From: Streptomyces melanogenes
Lineage (GTDB): Bacteria > Actinomycetota > Actinomycetes > Streptomycetales > Streptomycetaceae
Length of the DNA stretch: 64,000 bases
NCBI RefSeq assembly: GCF_014649795.1
Contig: NZ_BMTS01000012.1
Span: forward strand, 62,001 to 126,000
Reading direction: 5' to 3'
Both the position numbers and the translations under genes were made by a program. How positions within the stretch are numbered: the first letter of the stretch is position 1; each line of letters opens with the position of its first letter. The notes beneath the pieces are model-generated. The model was given only the letters and a program-made list of their open reading frames with translations, was not told where the DNA came from and ran no database searches. Below are positions 1-8,853 of the stretch, in pieces.

Positions 1-905
1 AGGCCGCGGAGAAGTCCGGCCCCTGGTCCTTCAAGGACGACCGCGGCAAGGCCGTCGAGGCGAAGTCCACCCCCAAGACCATCGTGGCCTTCACCGGCAC
101 CGCCGCCGCCCTCCACGACTACGGCATCGAGGTCAAGGCCGTGTTCGGCCCGACCAAGACCAAGGACGGCAAGCCGGACGTCCAAGCGGGCGACCTCGAC
201 ATCAGCAAGGTCGAGATCCTCGGCAACGTCTGGGGCGAGTTCAACGTCGAGAAGTACGCGGCCCTCGCGCCCGACCTGCTCGTCACGGACATGTGGGAGA
301 AGGACGCCCTCTGGTACGTGCCGGACAACAGCAAGGACAAGATCCTCAAGCTCGCCCCCAGCGTCGCGCTGTGGGCCGCGCAGCTCAGCATGCCGGCCGC
401 GCTCCAGCGCCGCGCCGACCTCGCCGCCGCCCTCGGCGCCGACCTGAAGGCCGCCAAGTTCACCGAGGCCAAGGCCCGCTTCGAGAAGGCCGCCGCCCGG
501 CTGCGCGCCGCCACCAAGGCCAACCCCGGCGTCACGGTGATGATCGGCTCGGCCAGCGCCGACCTGTTCTACGTCTCCGCGGCCAAGACGTCCGCCGACA
601 CCGCGTACTTCCAGGAGCTGGGCGTCAAGTTCGTCGAGCCGAAGGTCAACGCGCAGGGCTTCTTCGAGGAGCTCAGCTGGGAGAACGTCGGCAAGTACAA
701 GGCCGACGTGATCATGATGGACAACCGCTCCACCGCCCTCCAGCCGGACGCCCTGAAGTCCAAGCCGACCTGGACCGGGCTGCCCGCCGTCAAGGCCGGC
801 CAGATCACCCCGCGCACCACCGAGCCGATCTACTCGTACGACAAGTGCACCCCGATCCTCGAAACCCTGGCCAAGGCCATCGAGACCGCGAAGAAGGTTG
901 CCTGA
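1..905 (+). CDS. desE: DesE, ferrioxamine-binding lipoprotein (5' truncated)
   Basis: This is the C-terminal part of an ABC-type siderophore-binding protein. It would capture ferrioxamine outside the membrane and pass it to an importer. The open frame runs from the window edge (first full codon at base 3), so the signal peptide and true start are missing. Visible features are the periplasmic-binding-protein pattern around KTIVAFTG, the stretch EKYAALAPDLLVTDMW, and a C-terminal SYDKCTPILETLAKAIE helix. The stop lies 2 bases before desF, and desABCD follows behind an iron box. This is the arrangement known for desEF-desABCD in streptomycetes. Regulation by iron through DmdR1 is expected, but this gene's promoter is outside the window. 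The identity rests on family pattern plus context. Confidence 0.88.
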   Translation, partial: AAEKSGPWSFKDDRGKAVEAKSTPKTIVAFTGTAAALHDYGIEVKAVFGPTKTKDGKPDVQAGDLDISKVEILGNVWGEFNVEKYAALAPDLLVTDMWEKDALWYVPDNSKDKILKLAPSVALWAAQLSMPAALQRRADLAAALGADLKAAKFTEAKARFEKAAARLRAATKANPGVTVMIGSASADLFYVSAAKTSADTAYFQELGVKFVEPKVNAQGFFEELSWENVGKYKADVIMMDNRSTALQPDALKSKPTWTGLPAVKAGQITPRTTEPIYSYDKCTPILETLAKAIETAKKVA

Positions 906-907
906 CC

Positions 908-1747
908 ATGACGCTGACAGCCGAGACCGCCACCGTCCCCTTCCGTCTCTTCGACCTGAGCGTGGTACGGACCCGGCGGCTCGGCCCGTCGCTGATCAGG
1001 ATCACCTTCGACGGCGAGCAGTTGGCGTACTTCGAGGGCGGCGGCCGGGACCAGAGCCTCTCGCTCTTCCTGCCGCACCCCGGCCAGGACGCGCCCGTAC
1101 TGCCGCACACCCAGAACCCTCAGACGTGGTTCGCGGACTACCGGGCGCTGCCCGACGACATCCGGGCCGTGATGCGCTCGTACACCCTGCGCGAGCAGCG
1201 CCGCGACCCCGACGAGGTCGACATCGACTTCGCGCTCCACGAGGACGGCGGCCCGGCGTGCCGCTGGGCGGCGCGCGCCGAGCCCGGGGACCGGGTGGCG
1301 GTCCTCGGTCCGGCGGTCGCCGACAACACGGCGGTGCGGTTCCGGCCGCCTGTCGGTACGGACTCCGTCGTCATCTGGGGCGACGAGACCGCGCTGCCCG
1401 CCGTCTCCGCGATCCTGGAGTGGCTGCCGGCGGGCACGGCCGCCCGGGTGTGGCTCGAAGTGCCGTTCAGTGGGGACCGGATGCCGTTGCTGACGGCTGC
1501 GGACGCGGAGATCACGTGGCTCGTACGGGAGGAAGGTGCGCCCTCCGTCCTGGACGCCGTCCGTGCCGAGCCCGCTCTGCCGGGGGTCGACCCGTACGTG
1601 TGGATCGCCGGGGAGGCGTCCACCATGCGGGAGCTGCGGCGACACTTTGTGAATGACCGTCAGGTCGATCGCAGGAACGTTACTTTCGTCGGCTATTGGC
1701 GACGGGGGCGTTCCGAGGACCAGTTGCGCGAGGAAGAGGCCGTATAG
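908..1747 (+). CDS. desF: DesF, siderophore-interacting ferric reductase
   Basis: A 279-aa siderophore-interacting protein of the ViuB/SIP family. Members are FAD enzymes that reduce Fe(III) in an imported siderophore to release Fe(II) in the cytoplasm. The FAD-binding motif region MRSYTLREQR is at about residues 91-100. The NAD(P)H-side region with VVIWGDETALPAVSAIL and the closing VTFVGYWRRGRSEDQ are typical of the family. The ATG at 908 follows the desE stop by 2 bases, so the two genes should be translationally coupled. The role in ferrioxamine iron release is inferred from family and position. Confidence 0.9.
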   Translation: MTLTAETATVPFRLFDLSVVRTRRLGPSLIRITFDGEQLAYFEGGGRDQSLSLFLPHPGQDAPVLPHTQNPQTWFADYRALPDDIRAVMRSYTLREQRRDPDEVDIDFALHEDGGPACRWAARAEPGDRVAVLGPAVADNTAVRFRPPVGTDSVVIWGDETALPAVSAILEWLPAGTAARVWLEVPFSGDRMPLLTAADAEITWLVREEGAPSVLDAVRAEPALPGVDPYVWIAGEASTMRELRRHFVNDRQVDRRNVTFVGYWRRGRSEDQLREEEAV

Positions 1748-1768
1748 GTCTCACGAAGCTGCGCCCCA

Positions 1769-1839
1769 GGGGGCGAGGGCTTGTTGAGATCGAAGTTAGG
1801 TTAGGCTAACCTAACTTCGAGATCGCGGTCCTCGCCCCC
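1769..1839. promoter_or_regulatory. DmdR1-type iron box inside a larger nested palindrome, desA promoter
   Basis: The core TTAGGTTAGGCTAACCTAA (1796-1814) is a perfect palindrome and matches the DmdR1/DtxR iron box known upstream of desA in Streptomyces. The perfect symmetry extends to 31 bases (1790-1820). Outer 10-base arms, GGGGGCGAGG at 1769-1778 and CCTCGCCCCC at 1830-1839, flank it and could also act as a terminator for desEF. Iron-loaded DmdR1 would repress desABCD from here. Confidence 0.93.
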
Positions 1840-1891
1840 TTCCTTTCTGCCCGGAGGGCCCGACGAAGTCCCCGATCCGGGAGGACAGTTC

Positions 1892-3337
1892 ATGCGTTCG
1901 CACCTGCTCAATGACACGACGGCGGAGAGCTACCGGCGCTCCGTGACCGAAGGAGTCGAGCGGGTGGCGTCGAAACTCGCCGCGACACGCCGCCCGTTCA
2001 CCGGTGCGGGCGTCGAGGACATCGCCCCGCTCATCGACCGCGTCGACCTCGACCGGCCGCTGGGCGACACCTCCGCCGTCCTGGACGAGCTGGAGGACGT
2101 GTACCTGCGCGACGCCGTCTACTTCCACCACCCCCGCTACCTGGGCCACCTCAACTGCCCGGTCGTCATCCCCGCCGTCCTCGGCGAAGCGGTCCTCTCG
2201 GCCGTCAACTCCTCGCTGGACACCTGGGACCAGAGCGCCGGCGGCACCCTCATCGAGCGCCGTCTGATCGACTGGACCGCCGGCCGCGTCGGCTACGGCC
2301 CCTCCGCCGACGGTGTGTTCACCAGCGGCGGCAGCCAGTCCAACCTCCAGGCGCTGCTGCTCGCCCGCGAGGAGGCCAAGACCGAGGACCTGTCGAAGCT
2401 GCGGATCTTCTCCTCCGAGTGCAGCCACTTCAGCGTCCAGAAGTCCGCCCAGCTGCTGGGCCTGGGCCGCAGCGCCGTCGTGTCGATCCCCTGCGACCAC
2501 GACAAGCGCATGCAGACCGTGGCGCTGGCCCGCGCCCTGGAGCGCTGCGCCGCCGAGGGCAACGTCCCGATGGCCGTCGTCGCCACCGCGGGCACCACCG
2601 ACTTCGGCTCCCTCGACCCGCTGCCGGAGATCGCCGAGCTCTGCGCCCAGTACGGCGCGTGGATGCACGTGGACGCCGCGTACGGCTGCGGACTGCTGGT
2701 CTCGCCGACCCGCCGCCACCTCCTGAACGGCATCGAGCACGCCGACTCGGTCACCGTGGACTACCACAAGTCCTTCTTCCAGCCGGTGAGTTCGAGCGCG
2801 ATCCTGGTCAAGGACGGCAGCACCCTGCGGCACGCCACGTACCACGCGGACTACCTCAACCCGCGCCGGGCCGCCGAGGAGCGCATCCCCAACCAGGTCG
2901 ACAAGTCCCTCCAGACCACCCGCCGCTTCGACGCCCTGAAACTGTGGATGACGCTGCGCACCATGGGCGCCGACGGCGTCGGCTCGCTCTTCGACGAGGT
3001 GTGCGACCTGGCCGCCGAAGGCTGGCGGCTGCTCGCCGCCGACCCGCGCTACGACGTCGTGGTCGAGCCCACCCTGTCCACCCTGGTCTTCCGCTTCATC
3101 CCGGACGCCGTCACCTCGCCCGCCGAGATCGACCGCGCCAACCTCCACGCCCGCAAGGCGCTGTTCGCGTCCGGCGAGGCGGTCGTCGCCGGTACCAAGA
3201 CCGGCGGCCGCCAGTACCTGAAGTTCACCCTGCTCAACCCCGAGACGACGGTCTCCGACATCGCCGCCGTCCTCGATCTGATCGCCGGCCACGCCGAGCA
3301 GTACCTGGGAGAGAACCTTGTCCACGCAGCCTCGTGA
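1892..3337 (+). CDS. desA: DesA, PLP-dependent lysine decarboxylase
   Basis: A 481-aa group II pyridoxal-phosphate decarboxylase. It makes cadaverine from lysine, the first step of desferrioxamine synthesis. The PLP-binding lysine is Lys293 in VDYHKSFFQP. The cofactor-contacting VDAAYG, the TSGGSQSN loop and VATAGTTDFGS are all present. The ATG at 1892 has a GGGAGGA ribosome site 6 bases upstream. It is the first gene of desABCD, behind the iron box. The 3' end overlaps desB by 20 bases. Confidence 0.96.
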   Translation: MRSHLLNDTTAESYRRSVTEGVERVASKLAATRRPFTGAGVEDIAPLIDRVDLDRPLGDTSAVLDELEDVYLRDAVYFHHPRYLGHLNCPVVIPAVLGEAVLSAVNSSLDTWDQSAGGTLIERRLIDWTAGRVGYGPSADGVFTSGGSQSNLQALLLAREEAKTEDLSKLRIFSSECSHFSVQKSAQLLGLGRSAVVSIPCDHDKRMQTVALARALERCAAEGNVPMAVVATAGTTDFGSLDPLPEIAELCAQYGAWMHVDAAYGCGLLVSPTRRHLLNGIEHADSVTVDYHKSFFQPVSSSAILVKDGSTLRHATYHADYLNPRRAAEERIPNQVDKSLQTTRRFDALKLWMTLRTMGADGVGSLFDEVCDLAAEGWRLLAADPRYDVVVEPTLSTLVFRFIPDAVTSPAEIDRANLHARKALFASGEAVVAGTKTGGRQYLKFTLLNPETTVSDIAAVLDLIAGHAEQYLGENLVHAAS

Positions 3338-4592
3338 GCCGTACGACTTCATCGGGATCGGCCTCGGGCCCTTCAACCTGGGCCTGGCCTGCCTGACCGA
3401 GCCGGTCGACGAGCTCAGCGGCCTCTTCCTGGAGACCAAGCCGGACTTCGAGTGGCACTCGGGCATGTTCCTGGAGGGCGCCCACCTCCAGACCCCGTTC
3501 ATGTCGGACCTGGTCACCCTGGCGGACCCGACCTCGCCGTACTCCTTCCTCAACTACCTGAAGGAGTCGGGCCGCCTCTACTCGTTCTACATACGCGAGA
3601 ACTTCTACCCGCTGCGCACCGAGTACAACGACTACTGCCGCTGGGCGGCCGGCAAGCTCTCCTCGATCCGCTTCAACCAGACGGTGAAGACGGTGGCGTA
3701 CGAGGACGAGGTGTACGTCGTACGCACCGAGGACGGCTCCGAGTTCCGCGCCCGGCGGCTGGTGCTCGGCACCGGCACCCCGCCGTTCGTTCCGGAGCCG
3801 TGCCAGGGCCTGGGCGGCGACTACCTGCACAACTCCCGCTACCTGGACCACAAGGAGGCGCTCCAGAAGAAGGAGTCGATCACCCTGGTCGGCAGCGGGC
3901 AGTCCGCCGCGGAGATCTACTACGACCTGCTGAGCGAGATCGACGTCCACGGCTACCGGCTGAACTGGGTCACCCGCTCGCCGCGCTTCTTCCCGCTCGA
4001 ATACACCAAGCTGACGCTGGAGATGACCTCACCGGAGTACGTGGACTACTTCCACGCGCTGCCCGAGGCCACCCGCTACCGCCTGGAGACGCAGCAGAAG
4101 GGCCTGTTCAAGGGCATCGACTCGGAGCTCATCGACGCGATCTTCGACCTGCTCTACCAGAAGAGCCTCAAGGGCCCCGTCGGCACCCGGCTGCTCACCA
4201 ACTGCTCACTGAACGCGGCGAGCCACGACACCACCTCCGGCACGTACACCCTGGGTCTGCGCCAGGAGGAACAGGAGAAGGACTTCAGCCTCACCACCGA
4301 GGGCCTGGTCCTGGCCACCGGCTACAAGTACGCCGAGCCGGAGTTCCTCGCGCCGGTCGCCGACCGCCTCAAGCGCGACGGCCGGGGCCGCTTCGACGTG
4401 GCCCGCAACTACGCCATCGACACCAACGGCCGCGAGATCTTCCTCCAGAACGCCGCCGTGCACACCCACTCGATCACCTCGCCCGACCTGGGCATGGGCG
4501 CCTACCGCAACGCGTACATCATCGGCGAGCTGCTCGGCCGCGAGTACTACCCGGTCGAGAAGTCCATCGCCTTCCAGGAGTTCGCCGTATGA
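3318..4592 (+). CDS. desB: DesB, cadaverine N-monooxygenase
   Basis: A 424-aa flavin-dependent N-hydroxylating monooxygenase of the lysine/ornithine monooxygenase family (IucD/SidA type). It converts cadaverine to N-hydroxycadaverine. The FAD motif GIGLGPFNLGLA is at residues 12-23. The NADPH motif VGSGQSAAE lies near residue 190, and the C-terminal substrate-side LVLATGY is present. The chosen start is TTG at 3318, preceded by GGGAG and overlapping desA by 20 bases. No in-frame ATG lies near. The stop overlaps the desC start as ATGA, so coupling with desC is likely. Confidence 0.95.
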   Translation: MSTQPREPYDFIGIGLGPFNLGLACLTEPVDELSGLFLETKPDFEWHSGMFLEGAHLQTPFMSDLVTLADPTSPYSFLNYLKESGRLYSFYIRENFYPLRTEYNDYCRWAAGKLSSIRFNQTVKTVAYEDEVYVVRTEDGSEFRARRLVLGTGTPPFVPEPCQGLGGDYLHNSRYLDHKEALQKKESITLVGSGQSAAEIYYDLLSEIDVHGYRLNWVTRSPRFFPLEYTKLTLEMTSPEYVDYFHALPEATRYRLETQQKGLFKGIDSELIDAIFDLLYQKSLKGPVGTRLLTNCSLNAASHDTTSGTYTLGLRQEEQEKDFSLTTEGLVLATGYKYAEPEFLAPVADRLKRDGRGRFDVARNYAIDTNGREIFLQNAAVHTHSITSPDLGMGAYRNAYIIGELLGREYYPVEKSIAFQEFAV

Positions 4593-5140
4593 GCACCACG
4601 CACACCCCCTCCGGCATAGGTGCCTTCACCGTCCGGGACCTCGACCCGCTGAAGGACGCCGAGCTGCTGCACGGCTGGGTCACCCACCCCAAGGCCGCGT
4701 TCTGGATGATGCAGGACGCCAAGCTGGAGGACGTCGAGCGGGCGTACATGGAGATCGCCGCCGACGAGCACCACCACGCGCTGCTCGGACTGCACGACGG
4801 CGAGCCCGCCTTCCTGATGGAGAAGTACGACCCGGCCCACCGCGAGCTGGTCGGCCTCTACGAGCCCGAGCCGGGCGACGTCGGCATGCACTTCCTGGTC
4901 GCGCCGACCGGCACGCCGATCCACGGCTTCACCCGCGCGGTGATCACCGCCGTGGTGGGGCACCTGTTCGAGGACCCGGCGACCCGGCGGGTCGTCGTGG
5001 AGCCGGACGTCGGCAACAAGCCCGTCCACGCGCTCAACGCCGCCGTCGGCTTCGAGGTCGTCGGCGAGATCACCAAGCCGGAGAAGAGGGCGCTGCTGAG
5101 CGTCTGCACACGGGCCGCGTTCGAGGAGGCCACCCGATGA
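4589..5140 (+). CDS. desC: DesC, N-hydroxycadaverine acyltransferase
   Basis: A 183-aa GNAT-fold acyltransferase of the IucB/RhbD type. It acylates N-hydroxycadaverine with acetyl- or succinyl-CoA to give the hydroxamate units of desferrioxamine. The family end NKPVHALNAAVGFEVVGEI is present at about residues 145-163, and the siderophore-type YMEIAADEHHHALLGL segment precedes it. Both ends overlap neighbours by ATGA (desB stop with desC start, desC stop with desD start), so the operon is tightly coupled. Confidence 0.95.
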   Translation: MSTTHTPSGIGAFTVRDLDPLKDAELLHGWVTHPKAAFWMMQDAKLEDVERAYMEIAADEHHHALLGLHDGEPAFLMEKYDPAHRELVGLYEPEPGDVGMHFLVAPTGTPIHGFTRAVITAVVGHLFEDPATRRVVVEPDVGNKPVHALNAAVGFEVVGEITKPEKRALLSVCTRAAFEEATR

Positions 5141-6915
5141 CGACGACCCCCGACATAGCCGTCCCCCACCTCACGCCCGAGCTGTGGGCGCGCGCCAACC
5201 GGCTGCTGATCCGCAAGGCGCTCGCCGAGTTCGCGCACGAGCGGCTGCTGACACCGCAGCCGCTGGGCGAGGACCGGTACAGCGTGCGCAGCGACGACGG
5301 CACGGTGGAGTACCGCTTCACCGCCGCGCTGTACGCGCTGGACCACTGGCAGGTGGACCCGGAGTCGGTCACGCGGCACGGGTCCACCGGCCGGCTCCCG
5401 CTCGACGCCCTCGACTTCTTCATCGAGCTGCGCGCGACGCTGGGCCTGAGCGACGAGATCCTGCCGGTGTACCTGGAGGAGATCTCCTCCACGCTCTCCG
5501 GTACGGCGTACAAGCTCACCAAGGAGCAGACCCCGGCGGCCGAGCTCGCCAAGGCGGGCTTCCAGGCCATCGAGACGGGCATGACCGAGGGCCACCCGTG
5601 CTTCGTGGCCAACAACGGGCGGCTCGGGTTCGGTGTGCACGAGTACGCGGCGTACGCGCCGGAGGCCGCCACGCCGATCCACTTGATCTGGCTGGCGGCG
5701 CGGCGCGACCGGGCGACCTTCACCTCGGGCGCGGGTCTCGACTACGAGACGCTGATCGAGGCGGAGCTGGGCGCGGCGACGCTGGAACGTTTCGCCGCGA
5801 CGCTGGCGGCGAAGGGGCTGGACCTCGCGGACTACCAGCTGCTGCCGGTCCACCCCTGGCAGTGGTGGAACAAGCTGTCGGTGACGTTCGCGGCGGAGGT
5901 GGCGCAGGACAGGCTGGTGCCGCTGGGGGTGGGCGACGACACGTACCTGGCCCAGCAATCGATCCGCACGTTCTTCAACACCACAGACCCGACGAAGCAC
6001 TACGTCAAGACGGCCCTGTCCGTCCTGAACATGGGCTTCATGCGGGGTCTGTCGGCGGCGTACATGGAGGCGACGCCGGCGATCAACGACTGGCTGGCGG
6101 GCCTGGTGGAGCGCGACTCCGTGCTCCAGGCGGCCCGGTTCTCGATCATCCGCGAGCGGGCGGCGATCGGCTACCACCACCGCGAGTACGAGCGCGCCAC
6201 CGACCGCCACTCGCCGTACCGCAAGATGCTGGCCGCGCTGTGGCGGGAGAGCCCGGTGCCGTCGCTGGCGCCGGGCGAGCGCCTGGCGACGATGGCGTCG
6301 CTGCTGCACGTCGACGGGGCCGGGGCGTCCTTCGCGGGCGCGCTGATCGCGGAGTCGGGGGTGGGGGCGACGGAGTGGCTGCGCCGCTACCTGGACGCGT
6401 ACCTGCTGCCCGTCCTGCACTCGTTCTACGCGTACGACCTGGTCTACATGCCGCACGGCGAGAACGTGATCCTGGTCCTGGCGGAGGACGGCACGGTGTC
6501 GCGGGCGATCTTCAAGGACATCGCCGAGGAGATCGCGGTCATGGACCCGGACGCGGTGCTGCCGCCGGCGGTCGAGCGGATCCGGGCGGACGTGCCGGAC
6601 GACATGAAGCTGCTGTCCGTCTTCACGGACGTCTTCGACTGCTTCTTCCGCTTCCTGAACGCGACGCTGGTGAGTGAGGGCGTGGTCGGGGAGGACGAGT
6701 TCTGGGCGGCGGTGGCGTCGTGCGTCACGTCCTACCAGGCGTCCGTGCCGGAGCTGTCGGACAAGTTCAAGCAGTACGACATGTTCGCGCCGGAGTTCGC
6801 GCTGTCGTGCCTGAACCGGCTGCAGCTGCGGAACAACCGCCAGATGGTGGACCTGGCGGATCCGGCGGGGGCGCTACAACTGGTGGGCAACCTGCGGAAC
6901 CCGATCGCGGGTTGA
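5137..6915 (+). CDS. desD: DesD, NIS synthetase for desferrioxamine
   Basis: A 592-aa NRPS-independent siderophore (IucA/IucC) synthetase. It joins hydroxamate-cadaverine units by ATP-dependent condensation and cyclises the trimer to desferrioxamine E. Family motifs include EGHPCFVANNGRLGFG (ATP side) and HPWQWWN. LAQQSIRTFFN, KTALSVLNMGFMRG and the catalytic-region MPHGENVILVL follow, and the FERR-type C-terminal domain ends the protein. It is the last gene of the des operon. A long intergenic palindrome begins 3 bases after its stop. Confidence 0.95.
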   Translation: MTTTPDIAVPHLTPELWARANRLLIRKALAEFAHERLLTPQPLGEDRYSVRSDDGTVEYRFTAALYALDHWQVDPESVTRHGSTGRLPLDALDFFIELRATLGLSDEILPVYLEEISSTLSGTAYKLTKEQTPAAELAKAGFQAIETGMTEGHPCFVANNGRLGFGVHEYAAYAPEAATPIHLIWLAARRDRATFTSGAGLDYETLIEAELGAATLERFAATLAAKGLDLADYQLLPVHPWQWWNKLSVTFAAEVAQDRLVPLGVGDDTYLAQQSIRTFFNTTDPTKHYVKTALSVLNMGFMRGLSAAYMEATPAINDWLAGLVERDSVLQAARFSIIRERAAIGYHHREYERATDRHSPYRKMLAALWRESPVPSLAPGERLATMASLLHVDGAGASFAGALIAESGVGATEWLRRYLDAYLLPVLHSFYAYDLVYMPHGENVILVLAEDGTVSRAIFKDIAEEIAVMDPDAVLPPAVERIRADVPDDMKLLSVFTDVFDCFFRFLNATLVSEGVVGEDEFWAAVASCVTSYQASVPELSDKFKQYDMFAPEFALSCLNRLQLRNNRQMVDLADPAGALQLVGNLRNPIAG

Positions 6916-6917
6916 TC

Positions 6918-7065
6918 GTTCGTCTGCGGGCCGTCCCCAACTGGTCGCGCAGTTCCCCGCGCCCCTGAAGATGCCGCTGCGCGGCAATCCCCCTGGGCGC
7001 CCCGAAGGGGCGCATCCAGGGGCGCGGGGAACTGCGCGACCAGCCATCTACGGTCCGCAGACGGA
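6918..7065. repeat. Modular intergenic palindrome, copy 1
   Basis: A full copy of the dispersed palindrome. Its outer arms begin with TTCGTCTGCGGGCC and end with GGTCCGCAGACG. The inner arms are TCGCGCAGTTCCCCGCGCC and AGGGGCGCGGGGAACTGCG, and a central stem starts ATGCCGCTGCGCGGCAATC. It sits between the convergent ends of desD and the hexosaminidase gene, where it could act as a bidirectional terminator. Confidence 0.9.
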
Positions 7066-7121
7066 GCACCCGGCCGCCCGCCCAGGGCTTTCGGGAAGGG
7101 GCGGGGTGGGGGAATCAGGAA

Positions 7122-8708
7122 TCACTCCCACCGCACGACCGGCGACCGGTAGAAGTTCACCCCCAGGGCCGCCAGCCGCGGACCCTGCGCCCCCAACCGG
7201 GCCCGGTACGACGGCCAGTCGTGGGTGCGCGCCGGGGACCACCCGAGCTCGGCGATCCCGGGCAGCCGCGGGAACGCCATGTATTCGATGTCCGCGCTCG
7301 TCGTCAGCGTCTCGGACCACAGAGGGGCCTCGACACCCAGGACCGACCCCGCCGGGAGGTCCTTGATGAAGGCGTCCGGGTCCCAGGCATAGGACTTGTC
7401 CACCTCCACCAACCCCGCCCAGTCCAGCCCGAGTTCCGTGTTCGCGTCGTACTTCATATCCAGGTACGCCCGATTCGCCGGCGACATCACCAGCTTCGTC
7501 CCCGCCTTCGCCGCCGCGACGACCTCCGCCTCGTTCCCGTCGGTGCCCCAGTACTGGGCCACCGCCCCGGCGACCGGCCGCGCCCCGGCCAGTTGGTGCC
7601 AGCCGACGACCGTCTTGCCGTACTTGCCGACGATCGCCTGCGCCTTGTCCATGAAGGCCACATAGTCCGCGTGGGCCGTCGAGTGCGCCTCGTCGCCGCC
7701 GATGTGGATATATCGACCCGGAGTCATCGCCGCCAGCTCCCGCACGACGTCGTCCAGGAACGCGTACGTCACCGGCTTGGGCACGCACAGTGAGCTGAAA
7801 CCGACGTCCGTGCCGGTATAGAGGGGCGGCGCGACGCCGTCGCAGTTCAGGTCGGCGTAGGAGGCGAGCGCCGCGTTCGTGTGGCCGGGAGTGTCGATCT
7901 CGGGGATCACTTCCAGATAGCGGCTCGCCGCGTACCGGACGATCTCCGCGTAGTCCGCCTTCGTATAGAAGCCGCCCTTGCCGCCGCCCACCTGCGTCTG
8001 CCCGCCGTACGCCGCCAGCCTCGGCCAGGAGTCGATCGCGATCCGCCAGCCCTGGTCGTCGCTGAGGTGCAGATGCAGCTTGTTGACCTTGTAGAGCGCC
8101 AGCTGGTCGATGTACCGCTCCACCTGCGCGGGCGTGAAGAAGTGGCGCGAGACGTCGAGCATCGCGCCCCGGTAGGCGTACCGCGGACTGTCCTCGACCG
8201 TCCCGCCCGCCACCTGCCACGGGCCCGGCTGCTTCGTCCTCTTCTCCACCGCCGCGGGCAGCAGCTGCCGCAGCGTCTGGACGCCGTGGAAGAGCCCGGC
8301 CGCCCGGTGCGCCGTAAGGGTGACCGCGCCCCGGCCGCTCTCCAGCCGGTACCCCTCCTCCCCCAGCCGCGCGTCGCCGGAGAGCCGCAGCCGGATGCCG
8401 CCCGGACCGTCGGCCTTCACCGGCAGGGCGTACCCGGTCGAGGGGCGCAGCACGTCCGCCAGATACCCGGCGATCCGGCGGCCCTCGGCGCCCGAGGCGG
8501 CGTCGACCCGGATCGCGGTGGTGGACGTGATCGTGTACGGGGTGCCGCCCGGCGCGACGGACGCGGGCGCGGGGACGATCTGGCCGAGGGGGCGGGGAGC
8601 GCGGGCCGCGGTGGGAGGGGAGCCGGTCGCGGCTCCGGCCGAGGTGCTCGCCGCTGCCACCAGCAGCAGGGCACCGAGCAAGAGGGACACAGTTCTGCGC
8701 TGACTCAC
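7122..8708 (-). CDS. Secreted GH20 beta-N-acetylhexosaminidase
   Basis: A 528-aa glycoside hydrolase family 20 enzyme. It releases terminal GlcNAc from chitooligosaccharides outside the cell. A Sec signal peptide covers about residues 1-27 (RRTVSLLLGALLLVAAASTSAGAA). The GH20b N-terminal domain spans roughly residues 40-165, followed by the barrel from YRGAMLDVSRHFF. The catalytic Asp-Glu pair is in HIGGDEAH, and the substrate tryptophan region VGWHQLAG and GVEAPLWSETL are present. The GTG at 8708 is the start. It corresponds by position to the hexosaminidase next to des in S. coelicolor. No DasR-like site was seen upstream. Confidence 0.93.
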   Translation of the reverse strand: MSQRRTVSLLLGALLLVAAASTSAGAATGSPPTAARAPRPLGQIVPAPASVAPGGTPYTITSTTAIRVDAASGAEGRRIAGYLADVLRPSTGYALPVKADGPGGIRLRLSGDARLGEEGYRLESGRGAVTLTAHRAAGLFHGVQTLRQLLPAAVEKRTKQPGPWQVAGGTVEDSPRYAYRGAMLDVSRHFFTPAQVERYIDQLALYKVNKLHLHLSDDQGWRIAIDSWPRLAAYGGQTQVGGGKGGFYTKADYAEIVRYAASRYLEVIPEIDTPGHTNAALASYADLNCDGVAPPLYTGTDVGFSSLCVPKPVTYAFLDDVVRELAAMTPGRYIHIGGDEAHSTAHADYVAFMDKAQAIVGKYGKTVVGWHQLAGARPVAGAVAQYWGTDGNEAEVVAAAKAGTKLVMSPANRAYLDMKYDANTELGLDWAGLVEVDKSYAWDPDAFIKDLPAGSVLGVEAPLWSETLTTSADIEYMAFPRLPGIAELGWSPARTHDWPSYRARLGAQGPRLAALGVNFYRSPVVRWE

Positions 8709-8853
8709 TAGCGGTTCCCTTCAACGGGGGTACGCCGAGCAACCGAACGGAACCCATCACAACCGCCCGCCCCACCGGCGGTCAAGGTGTAGACCACTGC
8801 GGACCCACCGCCCAACTGCCCAGCCGCCCAGGGCCGGATGGAAGAATCACCTC

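Noticed and set aside
7122..8775. DasR site for the GH20 hexosaminidase gene
   Set aside because: The bases upstream of 8708 contain no TGGTCTAGACCA-like sequence, so DasR control is not claimed for it.
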